Positions 1 through 7,864 of a DNA stretch of 64,000 nt are shown one piece after another. Each line of letters begins with the position of its first letter. Position 1 is the first letter of the stretch. This DNA is from Streptomyces sp. V2I9 (lineage in GTDB: Bacteria > Actinomycetota > Actinomycetes > Streptomycetales > Streptomycetaceae): NCBI RefSeq assembly GCF_030817475.1, contig NZ_JAUSZJ010000002.1, forward strand, positions 1,913,501 through 1,977,500, in the 5' to 3' direction. The notes beneath the pieces are model-generated. The model ran no database searches, was not told the origin of the DNA, and saw nothing but the letters and a program-made list of their open reading frames with translations. The position numbers and the translations under genes were made by a program.

Positions 1-1344
1 AAGAACCGCCACCTCTCGATGATCGCGATCGGCGGTGTGATCGGCGCCGGGCTCTTCGTGGGTTCCAGCGCGGGCATCGCGGCGGCGGGCCCGGCGATCC
101 TCGTCTCGTACGCGATGGTCGGCCTCATGGTCGTCCTCGTGATGCGGATGCTCGGCGAGATGGCCGCCGCCCGGCCCAGCTCGGGTTCCTTCTCCGCCTA
201 CGCCGACCAGGCGCTCGGCCGGTGGGCAGGGTTCTCCATCGGCTGGCTCTACTGGTTCTTCTGGGTCGTGGTGCTCGCGGTGGAGGCCACGGCGGGCGCG
301 AAGATCCTGGAGGGCTGGATCCCCGGTGTGCCGCAGTGGGCCTGGGCGCTGATCGTGATGGTCGTCCTGACCGCCACCAACCTGGTCTCGGTGGGCAGTT
401 ACGGTGAGTTCGAGTTCTGGTTCGCCGGGATCAAGGTCGTGGCGATCGCCGCGTTCGTGGTCGTCGGCTTCCTCGCGGTCTTCGGGTTCCTGCCCGGTTC
501 GGACAACCCCGCGTCCGGGCTCGCGCATCTGACGGACTCCGGCGGGTTCTTCCCCGAGGGGCCGGGCGCGATCCTCACCGGTGTGCTGATGGTCGTCTTC
601 TCGTTCATGGGCAGTGAGATCGTGACGCTGGCCGCCGGTGAGTCGACGGACCCGCAGCGGGCCGTCTCGAAGGCCACCAACAGCGTGATCTGGCGGATCG
701 CCGTCTTCTACCTCGGCTCGATCTTCGTGGTGCTGACGCTGCTGCCGTGGAACGACCCGTCGATCGTGGAGAAGGGCAGCTACGTCGCCGCCCTGGACTC
801 GATCGGCATCCCGCACGCGGGCCAGGTCATGGACTTCATCGTGCTGACCGCCGTGCTGTCCTGCCTCAACTCCGGCCTCTACACCGCCTCCCGCATGGCG
901 TTCTCGCTCGGCGAGCGGGGCGACGCGCCGAAGTCCTTCGCCAGGGTCAACCGGCGGGGCGTGCCGCAGACGGCGATCCTGTCGTCGGTGGTCTTCGGCT
1001 TCGTGGCGGTGTTCTTCAACTACCAGTGGCCCGACACGGTCTTCCAGTTCCTGCTGAACTCCTCCGGCGCGGTCGCGCTCTTCGTGTGGCTGGTCATCTG
1101 CTTCACCCAGCTGCGGATGCGCGGGATCATCCTGCGCGAGACACCGGGCAAGCTGGTCGTGCGCATGTGGCTCTTCCCGTACCTCACCTGGGCGACGATC
1201 GCGATGATCTCGTTCGTCCTGGTCTACATGCTGACCGATGACACGGCCCGCGAGCAGGTCGTGCTGTCGCTGCTGGTCGCGGCCCTGGTGGTGGGCATCT
1301 CGCTGGTACGCGAGCGGCGTGGCCGCAAGGCCGCCGCCCGGTGA
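1..1344 (+). CDS. Amino-acid permease, APC superfamily (5' end outside window)
   Basis: This is a cytoplasmic-membrane secondary transporter of the amino acid/polyamine/organocation superfamily, AAT branch (GABA/aromatic/proline permease-like). The frame is open from base 1 (KNRHLSM...), and the paralogue at 6078 has the matching KQRHLSM segment about 55 residues in, so the true start lies upstream of the window. The first helix carries the family glycine motif GGVIGAGLFVGSSAGI, followed by GEFEFWFAGIKV typical of the AAT group. About twelve hydrophobic segments can be counted, ending with a basic tail (RERRGRKAAAR). The exact substrate cannot be read from sequence. It is separated from the next gene by a palindrome and a hairpin. 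Confidence 0.9.
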   Translation, partial: KNRHLSMIAIGGVIGAGLFVGSSAGIAAAGPAILVSYAMVGLMVVLVMRMLGEMAAARPSSGSFSAYADQALGRWAGFSIGWLYWFFWVVVLAVEATAGAKILEGWIPGVPQWAWALIVMVVLTATNLVSVGSYGEFEFWFAGIKVVAIAAFVVVGFLAVFGFLPGSDNPASGLAHLTDSGGFFPEGPGAILTGVLMVVFSFMGSEIVTLAAGESTDPQRAVSKATNSVIWRIAVFYLGSIFVVLTLLPWNDPSIVEKGSYVAALDSIGIPHAGQVMDFIVLTAVLSCLNSGLYTASRMAFSLGERGDAPKSFARVNRRGVPQTAILSSVVFGFVAVFFNYQWPDTVFQFLLNSSGAVALFVWLVICFTQLRMRGIILRETPGKLVVRMWLFPYLTWATIAMISFVLVYMLTDDTAREQVVLSLLVAALVVGISLVRERRGRKAAAR

Positions 1345-1375
1345 TCGCCGCCCGTCCGCCGCGCACCGTGATCCA

Positions 1376-1398
1376 TACCTGACGGAGGCTGTCAGGTA
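1376..1398. promoter_or_regulatory. Palindrome TACCTGAC-N7-GTCAGGTA, possible repressor operator
   Basis: A perfect 8+8 inverted repeat with a 7-base spacer lies 56 bases upstream of the FAD-oxidoreductase start. Half-sites of this kind are common for TetR-type dimers; no regulator gene is adjacent, so the protein is unknown. Confidence 0.45.
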
Positions 1399-1406
1399 GG
1401 ACGGGG

Positions 1407-1449
1407 AAGCTCTCCTTCGCACCGCAGGAACGCGAGCGAAGGAGAGCTT
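1407..1449 (+). promoter_or_regulatory. 14-bp hairpin whose 3' arm contains the ribosome binding site
   Basis: AAGCTCTCCTTCGC (1407-1420) pairs perfectly with GCGAAGGAGAGCTT (1436-1449), with a 15-base loop and a following T run (to 1451). The 3' arm contains GAAGGAG, the only good Shine-Dalgarno for the ATG at 1454. It could be the terminator of the upstream permease, but its position favours translational masking of the downstream gene. Confidence 0.6.
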
Positions 1450-1453
1450 TTCC

Positions 1454-2763
1454 ATGTCGTCCCCCCAGCACCGGTCGCGGCCCGAGGGGCCCGCTCCCGC
1501 CGGCTTCCAGACCGGCTTCCCGATCCGCCCCGACCGGCTGGTCGAGGCCCGCACCCCCGACGACGTACGGGAGGCCGTGGCGTACGCCGCCGAGCGCGGG
1601 CTCCGGGTGACCGCGCACGCCACCGGGCACGGGCTGCCCGGTGCGGTCGAGGGCGGCGTCCTCGTGCTCACCCGCGCCCTGGACTCGGTCACCGTCGATC
1701 CGGTCGCCCGCACCGCCACGGTCGGCGCGGGCGCGACCTGGGGCGCGGTGGCCGCCGCCGCGGCCCCGCACGGCCTCGCCCCGCTCAACGGCTCGTCGCC
1801 CTCGGTGGGCGCCGTCTCGTACACGCTGGGCGGCGGACTGGGCATCCTGGCCCGGCAGTTCGGGTACGCCGCCGACCACGTCCGGGCGCTGGAGGCGGTG
1901 ACCGCGGACGGGGTGCGGCGCCGGGTCACGCCGGAGCGCGAGCCGGAGCTGTTCTGGGGGCTGCGCGGCGGCGGACACCGGCTGGGAGTGGTCACCGCAC
2001 TGGAGATCGGCCTGGTGGCGGTGGAGCGGCTGTACGGGGGGACGATCGCGTTCGGCGGGGAACGGGCCGCGGAGGTGGTGGCCGCCTATCTGGAGTGGAC
2101 CCGGACCGTGCCCGAGACCCTGACGTCGTCGCTGGCCGCGCTGGTCCACCCGGACATGCCGCGGCTTCCCGAGGAGTTGCGGGGACGGTACGCCGTCTCG
2201 GTGCGGGTCGCGTTCACGGGGGACGCGGCCGAGGGTGAGCGGCTGGTGGCCCCGCTGCGGGCGATCGGGCCCGCGCTGTCGGACTCGCTGCGGGAGATGC
2301 CGTACACGGAGAGCTCCACGATCCACAACGACCCGCCGTTCCCGCACGCGTATTACGGGGACGGGCTGATGGTGCGGGAGCTGGACGCGGAGCGGGCGGC
2401 GCGGGTCCTGGAGCTGACGGGGCCCGGCGCGCCGATGATGACCGTGGTGCAGCTCAACCACCTCGGCGGGGCCCTGGCCGAGCCGCCCGAGCCGGCGAAC
2501 GCGCGGTGCCCCACCGGGACGCGCGGTACCTGCTGCGGGTGCTGTCGCCGCTGGACGGTACGGACGTGGCGTCGGTGCGCTCGCTGTACGAGGAGGTGGC
2601 CGGGGTGCTGGGGTCGCGGGTGCTGGGACGGTCCCTGAACTTCTCCTTCGGCGGCGGCGACCGTACCACCGGTCTCCACGGGCCGGAAACGGCGAAGAGG
2701 CTCGCCGGCCTGGTCTCCCAGTACGATCCGGCGGGCCTCTTCGGGGGCCCCTACGAGGGCTGA
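1454..2763 (+). pseudogene. FAD-binding (PCMH-type) oxidoreductase, frameshifted near 2505
   Basis: The N-terminal about 350 residues form a PCMH-type FAD-binding domain of the berberine-bridge/VAO family: ATGHG around His55-His59 (position of the usual FAD-linking histidine) and GGGLGILARQFGYAADHV contacting the cofactor. The frame that begins at 1454 loses its sense after PEPANAR (about 2508) and becomes Cys/Arg-rich nonsense to a stop at 2638. The expected C-terminal part (HRDARYLLRVLSP ... LNFSFGGGDR ... YDPAGLFGG) continues in the frame from 2506 to 2763. A single indel in a GC run would join the two into a protein of about 435 residues, the normal size. The product would be a cytosolic flavoenzyme of unknown substrate. 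This may be a genuine pseudogene or a sequencing indel. Translation starts 9 bases after GAAGGAG, which lies within a hairpin. Confidence 0.75.
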
Positions 2764-2771
2764 GCGGTGAC

Positions 2772-3365
2772 TCAGCCGCGGCGGCCGAGGAGCTTCCACG
2801 TGGTCGGCAGCACGCCCATGGCCAGGGCCGCCTTGAGGGCGTCGCCGATCAGGAACGGGGTGAGGCCCGCCGCGACGGCGGCGCTCAGCGACATCCCGGT
2901 GGACAGCGCGAGGTAGGGCACGCCCACGGCGTAGATGATGGCGGAACCGAGGATCATGGTGCCCGCGGTGCGCAGCACCGAACGGTCGCCGCCGCGCCGG
3001 GCGAGCGCGCCGACGGCGGTGGCGGCCAGGAGCATGCCGAAGACGTAGCCGAGGGACGGCATGCTCCAGCCGGAGGACGCCTCGGCGAACCACGGCATGC
3101 CGGCCATGCCGACGAGCGCGTACAGGGCGAGCGAGAGGAAGCCCCGGCGGGCGCCGAGCGCGGTGCCGATGAGGAGCGCGGCGAAGGTCTGGCCGGTGAC
3201 CGGGACCGGGGAGCCGGGGACGGGGACGGCGATCTGGGCCGCGATGCCGGTCAGGGCGGCGCCGCCGAGGACGAGGGCCGCGTCCACGGCGTAGCGGTGC
3301 CGGGCTGCGGGCAGCAGGTCGGCGAGGACCGCTCCGGAGCGGACGGGGGCGGCAGCAGTGCTCAT
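2772..3365 (-). CDS. bioY: BioY, biotin ECF-transporter substrate-binding (S) component
   Basis: This 197-residue integral membrane protein has about six hydrophobic helices and the BioY signatures PVTGQTFAALLIGTALGARR and YALVGMAGMPWFAEAS, followed by GYVFGMLLAA. BioY binds biotin and normally works with the shared energy-coupling EcfAA'T module or, in some bacteria, alone; no ECF ATPase is present here. The gene is convergent with the flavoenzyme, whose stop lies 8 bases from its end. No biotin-biosynthesis gene is nearby. The identification is firm; the partner module is unknown. Confidence 0.92.
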   Translation of the reverse strand: MSTAAAPVRSGAVLADLLPAARHRYAVDAALVLGGAALTGIAAQIAVPVPGSPVPVTGQTFAALLIGTALGARRGFLSLALYALVGMAGMPWFAEASSGWSMPSLGYVFGMLLAATAVGALARRGGDRSVLRTAGTMILGSAIIYAVGVPYLALSTGMSLSAAVAAGLTPFLIGDALKAALAMGVLPTTWKLLGRRG

Positions 3366-3542
3366 CGGGACTCCGCGGGTGAGGGCGGTCGGGCCTGGGC
3401 GGCCCCCGCCGGGCAGGGTGGGGTCGGGCTCCCGCCGACGTTAGCCCACGGGTCGGCGCCCGATCACCATCAGCCGCCCACAAAGCGGCGGTTGGCGGCT
3501 TGGTGGGATTCACACAAAGCCCGCCGCGCAATCATGTTCCCG

Positions 3543-3558
3543 CGTGACACGCGTCACG
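3543..3558. promoter_or_regulatory. Inverted repeat CGTGAC-N4-GTCACG
   Basis: A perfect 6+6 inverted repeat lies about 180 bases upstream of the bioY start and 315 upstream of the kinase start. It is a candidate operator for either gene; the short length keeps confidence low. Confidence 0.3.
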
Positions 3559-3616
3559 GAGGTGAGGGCGTTGTCGGCGCGTTCCGGCGGGGAGGGCGCT
3601 GGGCGGCGGGACTGTA

Positions 3617-3692
3617 GCTTCCCCATAAACGATCAGCTCCCCCGTGAACGATGCGCTTCCCCCTGGACGATCCGCTTCCCGCGGGGACGAGC
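3617..3692. repeat. Four tandem 19-bp repeats upstream of the kinase gene
   Basis: Units start at 3617, 3636, 3655 and 3674. The first three fit GCTYCCCC-N4-RACGATSN and the fourth is degenerate (GCTTCCCGCGGGGACGAGC); a fifth partial GCTCCCC follows at 3698. An exact 19-bp period without coding potential suggests a cooperative protein-binding array. On the minus strand the core reads GTTCAC/GTTTAT/GTCCAG then GGGG. Confidence 0.7.
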
Positions 3693-3872
3693 GGTCGGCT
3701 CCCCGGCGGCTCCGTACACGGGTCGGGAGCGGGCCGTCCCGCACGGCGGGGTCCGGCGGCGGCCACCGATACCCTGTTCCGGGCCGGCCGGCCGGGACAG
3801 GGCGCGTACGCGCGCCGACGGGGCCGCCGTGGCCGGTGCGGGGTACGGGTGGAGCACAGGGGGACGACAGAC

Positions 3873-5978
3873 ATGACGTTGCTGGGTGAGGATCCGCGCT
3901 CGATGGGCTCCTACACGCTGGAGGGCAGGCTCGGGGCCGGCGGGATGGGCGTGGTGTACCTCGCGCGGACGCTGTCGGGCCGGAAGGTCGCCGTGAAGGT
4001 GATCAGGCCCGAGCTGGCACAGGATCCCGGGTTCCGGGACCGCTTCCGCCGGGAGGTCGAGGCCGCGCGCCGGGTCAGCGGGGCGTTCACGGCTCCCGTG
4101 GTGGACGCCGATCCCGAGAGCGACACCCCGTGGCTGGCGACCTTGTACGTGCCCGGCCCGTCGCTGGCCGAGCGGGTCCTCGCCCGGGGGCCGCTCACCG
4201 TGGCCGAGGTGCGGCAGCTGGCGGCCGGGCTCGCCGAAGCGCTGCGGGACATCCACCGTGCCGGTCTGGTGCACCGGGACCTGAAGCCCGGCAATGTGCT
4301 GCTGGCCCGCGACGGGCCCCGCGTCATCGACTTCGGCATCTCCCGCGCCGCCGACGCCACCCAGCTCACGCACGCCGGGACGGTGGTGGGCACGCCGCCG
4401 TTCATGGCGCCCGAGCAGTTCCGGAGCGCGGACGTCGGCCCGGCGGCGGACGTCTTCTCCCTCGGCTCGGTGCTGGTGTACGCGGCCACCGGGCACGGGC
4501 CCTTCGACGGGGACTCCTCCCATGCGATCGGGTTCCGCGTCGTCTACGAACAGGCGGACCTGACGGGCCTCTCCGAGGAGTTGTGCCGCCTGGTGGTTCC
4601 GTGCCTGGCGAAGGATCCCGCGCTGCGGCCGACCGTCGGGCAACTGCTCGACGCGCTCACGCAGGCGGCCCGCGAGGCCGGAGGACAGCCGGCCCCCACA
4701 CTCGCGTTCACGCGGCCCGACCCGGAACCGGCCCCCGTAACCGCACCCGCACCCGCCCTTCCGTACGGCCCGCCGGTCAGCGCCCCGGACGGGGTCCGGC
4801 CGGCGCCCGCCCGCGCGGGCCGTCGTGTGAAGCCGGTGTGGCTCGCCGTGGCCGCTGCCGCCGTGGTGGTGGCGACAGCCGTTCCGCTCGTCATCAGCGG
4901 GCTCCCGGACGGTGACGACGACAAGGCCGGCCCGAACCCGAGCACGAGCCCTTCGGCTTCCGCCACCCGTGCCCGGCCTTCCGTGGACCCCTCGTGCGGC
5001 GCCGCCGGAAGTCTGCTGCGCGGAGCCGGGTCCAGCATGCAGCAGCGGGCCATGAGCAGTTGGGCCGCCGGCTACGCCCGCGACTGCCCGGGCGCCCAGG
5101 TCGCCTACGAGGGCAACGGCAACGGAGTCGGCTTGCTCGACTTCCAGACCGAGAAGAGCGACTTCGCGCTTCTCGACGACGCGATGACCCCGGACCAGGC
5201 GAAGTGGGCCCAGCGGCGCTGCGGTCCGGGAGGCGCCCTCCAGATCCCCGTGACCACGCTGCCGATCGCGGTCGTCGTCAACCTCCGGGGCGTCGACTCG
5301 GTGACCGTCGACGCACGCACCCTGGCGATGATCTTCCAGGGCTCCATCACCCGCTGGAACGACCCCGCGCTCGCGGCGCTCAACCGGGGCACGACCCTGC
5401 CCGACCGGAAGATCGCCCCCATTCACCAGCTGGGCACCGCCACCACGACGCTCATCTTCACCACCTACCTGGCCGAGGCGGCGCCCGACGTCTGGAGGTA
5501 CCGGCCCTCGGGAGGCATGCCCGAGCGGGTCGGCCGAGGCGCGCCGGGCCCGCAGGAGGTCGCGGAACTGGTGGCGAAGACCGAGGGCTCGATCTCCTAC
5601 GTGGCGATGCAGTACATGACGTCGATGGAGCTGAAGCCCGCGTTCCTGGACACGGGTGGCAGCGAACCGGTCGGCCCGACGCCGGAATCGGTGACCGCGG
5701 GAGCCGCCACGGCGCAGCGCGTGACCACCGGCGGCACCGACCTGGCGATGGACATCGATCACGCCATGCGCGCCAAGGGCGCGTACCCGATCGTCCGGTT
5801 CGGATACGCCGTCCTGTGCGGCACGGACGACGCGGCGGGCAAGGCGGCGACCGCGCGCGGCTTCTTCACCCACGCCGTGAGCAAGGACGGCCGGCGGTCG
5901 GCCGGCGGCCTGGGCTACGGGCGGCTCCCGGAGGAGCTGAGCGGTCAGGTACGGGACGTGCTGCGGACCACGGGGTGA
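3873..5978 (+). CDS. Transmembrane Ser/Thr protein kinase fused to a PstS-like solute-binding domain
   Basis: This 701-residue protein has a cytoplasmic PknB/Hanks-type kinase domain (about residues 14-262): glycine loop GAGGMG (21-26), ATP lysine K42 in VAVKV, catalytic HRDLKPGN (D136, N141), DFG at 153-155 and APE at 179-181. A Pro/Ala-rich linker leads to one transmembrane helix (about 322-343), then a Ser/Thr-rich stalk and an extracellular domain (about 374-690) that looks like a PstS/PBP-like-2 binding protein: GAGSSMQQRAMSSW, YEGNGNGVGLLDFQ, IPVTTLPIAVVVNL, TLAMIFQGSITRWNDPALAALN. It therefore looks like a receptor kinase sensing phosphate or another small anion outside the cell. I chose the ATG at 3873 (GGGGGAC upstream, kinase begins at once) over the longer frame from 3651. 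It stands alone, divergent from bioY. Confidence 0.88.
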   Translation: MTLLGEDPRSMGSYTLEGRLGAGGMGVVYLARTLSGRKVAVKVIRPELAQDPGFRDRFRREVEAARRVSGAFTAPVVDADPESDTPWLATLYVPGPSLAERVLARGPLTVAEVRQLAAGLAEALRDIHRAGLVHRDLKPGNVLLARDGPRVIDFGISRAADATQLTHAGTVVGTPPFMAPEQFRSADVGPAADVFSLGSVLVYAATGHGPFDGDSSHAIGFRVVYEQADLTGLSEELCRLVVPCLAKDPALRPTVGQLLDALTQAAREAGGQPAPTLAFTRPDPEPAPVTAPAPALPYGPPVSAPDGVRPAPARAGRRVKPVWLAVAAAAVVVATAVPLVISGLPDGDDDKAGPNPSTSPSASATRARPSVDPSCGAAGSLLRGAGSSMQQRAMSSWAAGYARDCPGAQVAYEGNGNGVGLLDFQTEKSDFALLDDAMTPDQAKWAQRRCGPGGALQIPVTTLPIAVVVNLRGVDSVTVDARTLAMIFQGSITRWNDPALAALNRGTTLPDRKIAPIHQLGTATTTLIFTTYLAEAAPDVWRYRPSGGMPERVGRGAPGPQEVAELVAKTEGSISYVAMQYMTSMELKPAFLDTGGSEPVGPTPESVTAGAATAQRVTTGGTDLAMDIDHAMRAKGAYPIVRFGYAVLCGTDDAAGKAATARGFFTHAVSKDGRRSAGGLGYGRLPEELSGQVRDVLRTTG

Positions 5979-6077
5979 GTCCGCTGCCGGGGTGGCGCCC
6001 CGGCCGGGCGCATCCCCCGGTAGGCGGGTGTGCACCTTGTGTGAGCCTGGTGACCGTATAGCGGACACTCTTCCCGT

Positions 6078-7661
6078 GTGAGCGGTGCGGATGCCCAGAC
6101 TGTGGGTTCTTCCCCCGTCTCGACTACCGAACAGAGCTCGTCCATGCCTCGGACTTCCGCGTCTCCCCCCACCGCTGACGCCGCGGCCCCCGCCGGCCCC
6201 TCGGCGGACTCCGCGCTCACCCACGGCCTCAAGCAGCGGCACCTGTCGATGATCGCCCTCGGCGGGGTGATCGGCGCCGGGCTCTTCGTCGGCTCGGGCG
6301 CCGGGATCGCCGCGGCGGGGCCCTCGATCATCATCGCGTACGCCATCTCCGGGCTGCTCGTCATGATGGTGATGCGCATGCTCGGCGAGATGTCGGCCGC
6401 CAACCCGGCGTCCGGCTCCTTCTCCGTGCACGCCGAGCGGGCGATCGGCCCATGGGCCGGGTTCACCGCGGGCTGGTCCTTCTGGTTCCTGCTCTGCGTC
6501 GCCGTGGGCCTGGAGGGCATCGGGGCCGCGCAGATCGTCGGCGGCTGGCTGCCGGGGACCCCGGAGTGGGCCTGGGTCGCCCTCTTCATGGTGATCTTCC
6601 TGGGGACGAACCTGGCCGCAGTGAAGAACTTCGGCGAGTTCGAGTTCTGGTTCGCCGCGCTCAAGGTCATCGCGATCACGCTGTTCCTGGTCCTCGGCCT
6701 GCTGGCGATCTTCGGCGTACTGCCCGACACGGACGCGCCCGGCCTGTCCAACCTCACCGGGGACGGCGGCTTCCTGCCCAAGGGCATGGACGGCTTCATC
6801 ATCGGACTCCTCGCCTCCGTCTTCGCGTACGGCGGTCTGGAGACGGTCACCATCGCGGCGGCCGAGTCCGAGAACCCGGTGCAGGGCGTCGCCAAGGCGG
6901 TCCGTACGGCGATGTGGCGCATCGCCGTCTTCTACATCGGCTCGATGGCGGTCATCGTCACGCTGGTCCCCTGGGACGACCCGAAGGTCGCCGAGGTCGG
7001 CCCCTTCTACGCGATGCTCGACCACCTGGGCGTCGGGAGCGCCGCCCAGATCATGAACGTGGTCATCCTCATCGCCCTGCTCTCCGCGATGAACGCCAAC
7101 ATCTACGGCGCGTCCCGCATGGCCCGGTCGCTGGTCGCCCGCGGCCAGGGCCCGTCCGTGCTCGGCAGGATCTCCTCCGGGGTGCCGCGCAACGCGGTGC
7201 TGTTCTCCTCGGTCTTCGGCTTCCTGTGCGTGCTGCTCAGCTACTGGCGGCCCGACGACGTCTTCCCGTGGCTGCTGAACATGATCGGCGCGGTGATCCT
7301 CGTCGTGTGGATCTTCATCGCGGTCTCCCAGCTGATCCTGCGCCGCCGCACCGAGCGGGAGGCGCCCGAGACGCTGGTCGTGCGGATGTGGTTCTTCCCC
7401 GTCGGCACGATCGCCGCCCTGGCGGCCATGGCGGGCATCTTCCTGCTGATGCTGCGCCAGCCGGACACCCGTGACCAGCTGCTCGCCACGGGGGCGCTGA
7501 CCGTGGGCCTGATCGCCGTCGGCCTCCTGCGCCAGCGGCGGCGGGGCGACGCCGGCCCGGAGGCCGGCGACGGCACGGGTACCGGCACGGGCGATGACTC
7601 GGGTGCCGGTTCCGGCACGGGCCCCGTCGCCGGGGACGGGGCCCCGGCTCCGCGGACGTAG
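6078..7661 (+). CDS. Amino-acid permease, APC superfamily
   Basis: This 527-residue transporter is a close paralogue of the permease at the start of the window (shared GGVIGAGLFVGS, VMRMLGEM, WAGF, NFGEFEFWFAALKVIAI, MWRIAVFY). A hydrophilic N-terminus of about 55 residues is followed by about twelve membrane helices and a Gly/Thr/Asp-rich C-terminal tail (GTGTGTGDDSGAG) of no known function. It belongs to the GABA/aromatic permease branch and probably imports an amino acid by proton symport. The GTG at 6078 has no Shine-Dalgarno. TTGTGT (6037) and TATAGC (6057) give a weak promoter with a very short leader; ATG 6144 is an alternative start. Confidence 0.88.
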   Translation: MSGADAQTVGSSPVSTTEQSSSMPRTSASPPTADAAAPAGPSADSALTHGLKQRHLSMIALGGVIGAGLFVGSGAGIAAAGPSIIIAYAISGLLVMMVMRMLGEMSAANPASGSFSVHAERAIGPWAGFTAGWSFWFLLCVAVGLEGIGAAQIVGGWLPGTPEWAWVALFMVIFLGTNLAAVKNFGEFEFWFAALKVIAITLFLVLGLLAIFGVLPDTDAPGLSNLTGDGGFLPKGMDGFIIGLLASVFAYGGLETVTIAAAESENPVQGVAKAVRTAMWRIAVFYIGSMAVIVTLVPWDDPKVAEVGPFYAMLDHLGVGSAAQIMNVVILIALLSAMNANIYGASRMARSLVARGQGPSVLGRISSGVPRNAVLFSSVFGFLCVLLSYWRPDDVFPWLLNMIGAVILVVWIFIAVSQLILRRRTEREAPETLVVRMWFFPVGTIAALAAMAGIFLLMLRQPDTRDQLLATGALTVGLIAVGLLRQRRRGDAGPEAGDGTGTGTGDDSGAGSGTGPVAGDGAPAPRT

Positions 7662-7682
7662 TTCCCGCACGGCCTCCACGGA

Positions 7683-7722
7683 CGCCGGGCTCCTCCTCGT
7701 ACGATCGGGGCGGGGCCCGGCG
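7683..7722 (+). terminator. Hairpin after the permease gene
   Basis: CGCCGGGC (7683-7690) pairs with GCCCGGCG (7715-7722), followed by TTT. The loop is long (24 bases), so this is only a possible terminator. Confidence 0.35.
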
Positions 7723-7864
7723 TTTCGGCGTTCGGGGCTCCGGTGGCCGCCACCGGGCGCCGGGCGCATCCGTGGCCGACAGGACACCGCAGGGCCGGGC
7801 GCCGTATTCCGGGCCGTCACCCGTACTCGCTTCCGTGATGGCTCACCCCACCCGAGGAGCCTTC

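Larger units (their letters stand above)
3366..3872. other. 507-bp divergent intergenic region between bioY and the kinase gene
   Basis: No credible gene is present. The region holds a small inverted repeat (3543-3558) and an array of 19-bp direct repeats (3617-3692), so it is probably a two-way regulatory region. An open frame does extend upstream from the kinase to 3651, but it runs through the repeats and lacks a Shine-Dalgarno. Confidence 0.6.

Noticed and set aside
3636-3673. PHO box before the kinase gene
   Set aside because: GTTCAC-like cores occur, but the 19-bp period and the G-rich right half do not fit 11-bp PHO-box repeats.
3651-3872. N-terminal extension of the kinase-PstS gene
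   Set aside because: It translates through the 19-bp repeats, lacks a Shine-Dalgarno and adds only Arg/Gly/Pro-rich sequence before the kinase domain.
3633-7820. 1395-codon open frame on the minus strand
   Set aside because: It is antisense to the kinase and permease genes, its product is Arg/Gly/His/Asp-rich without domains, and it results from GC-biased codon positions.
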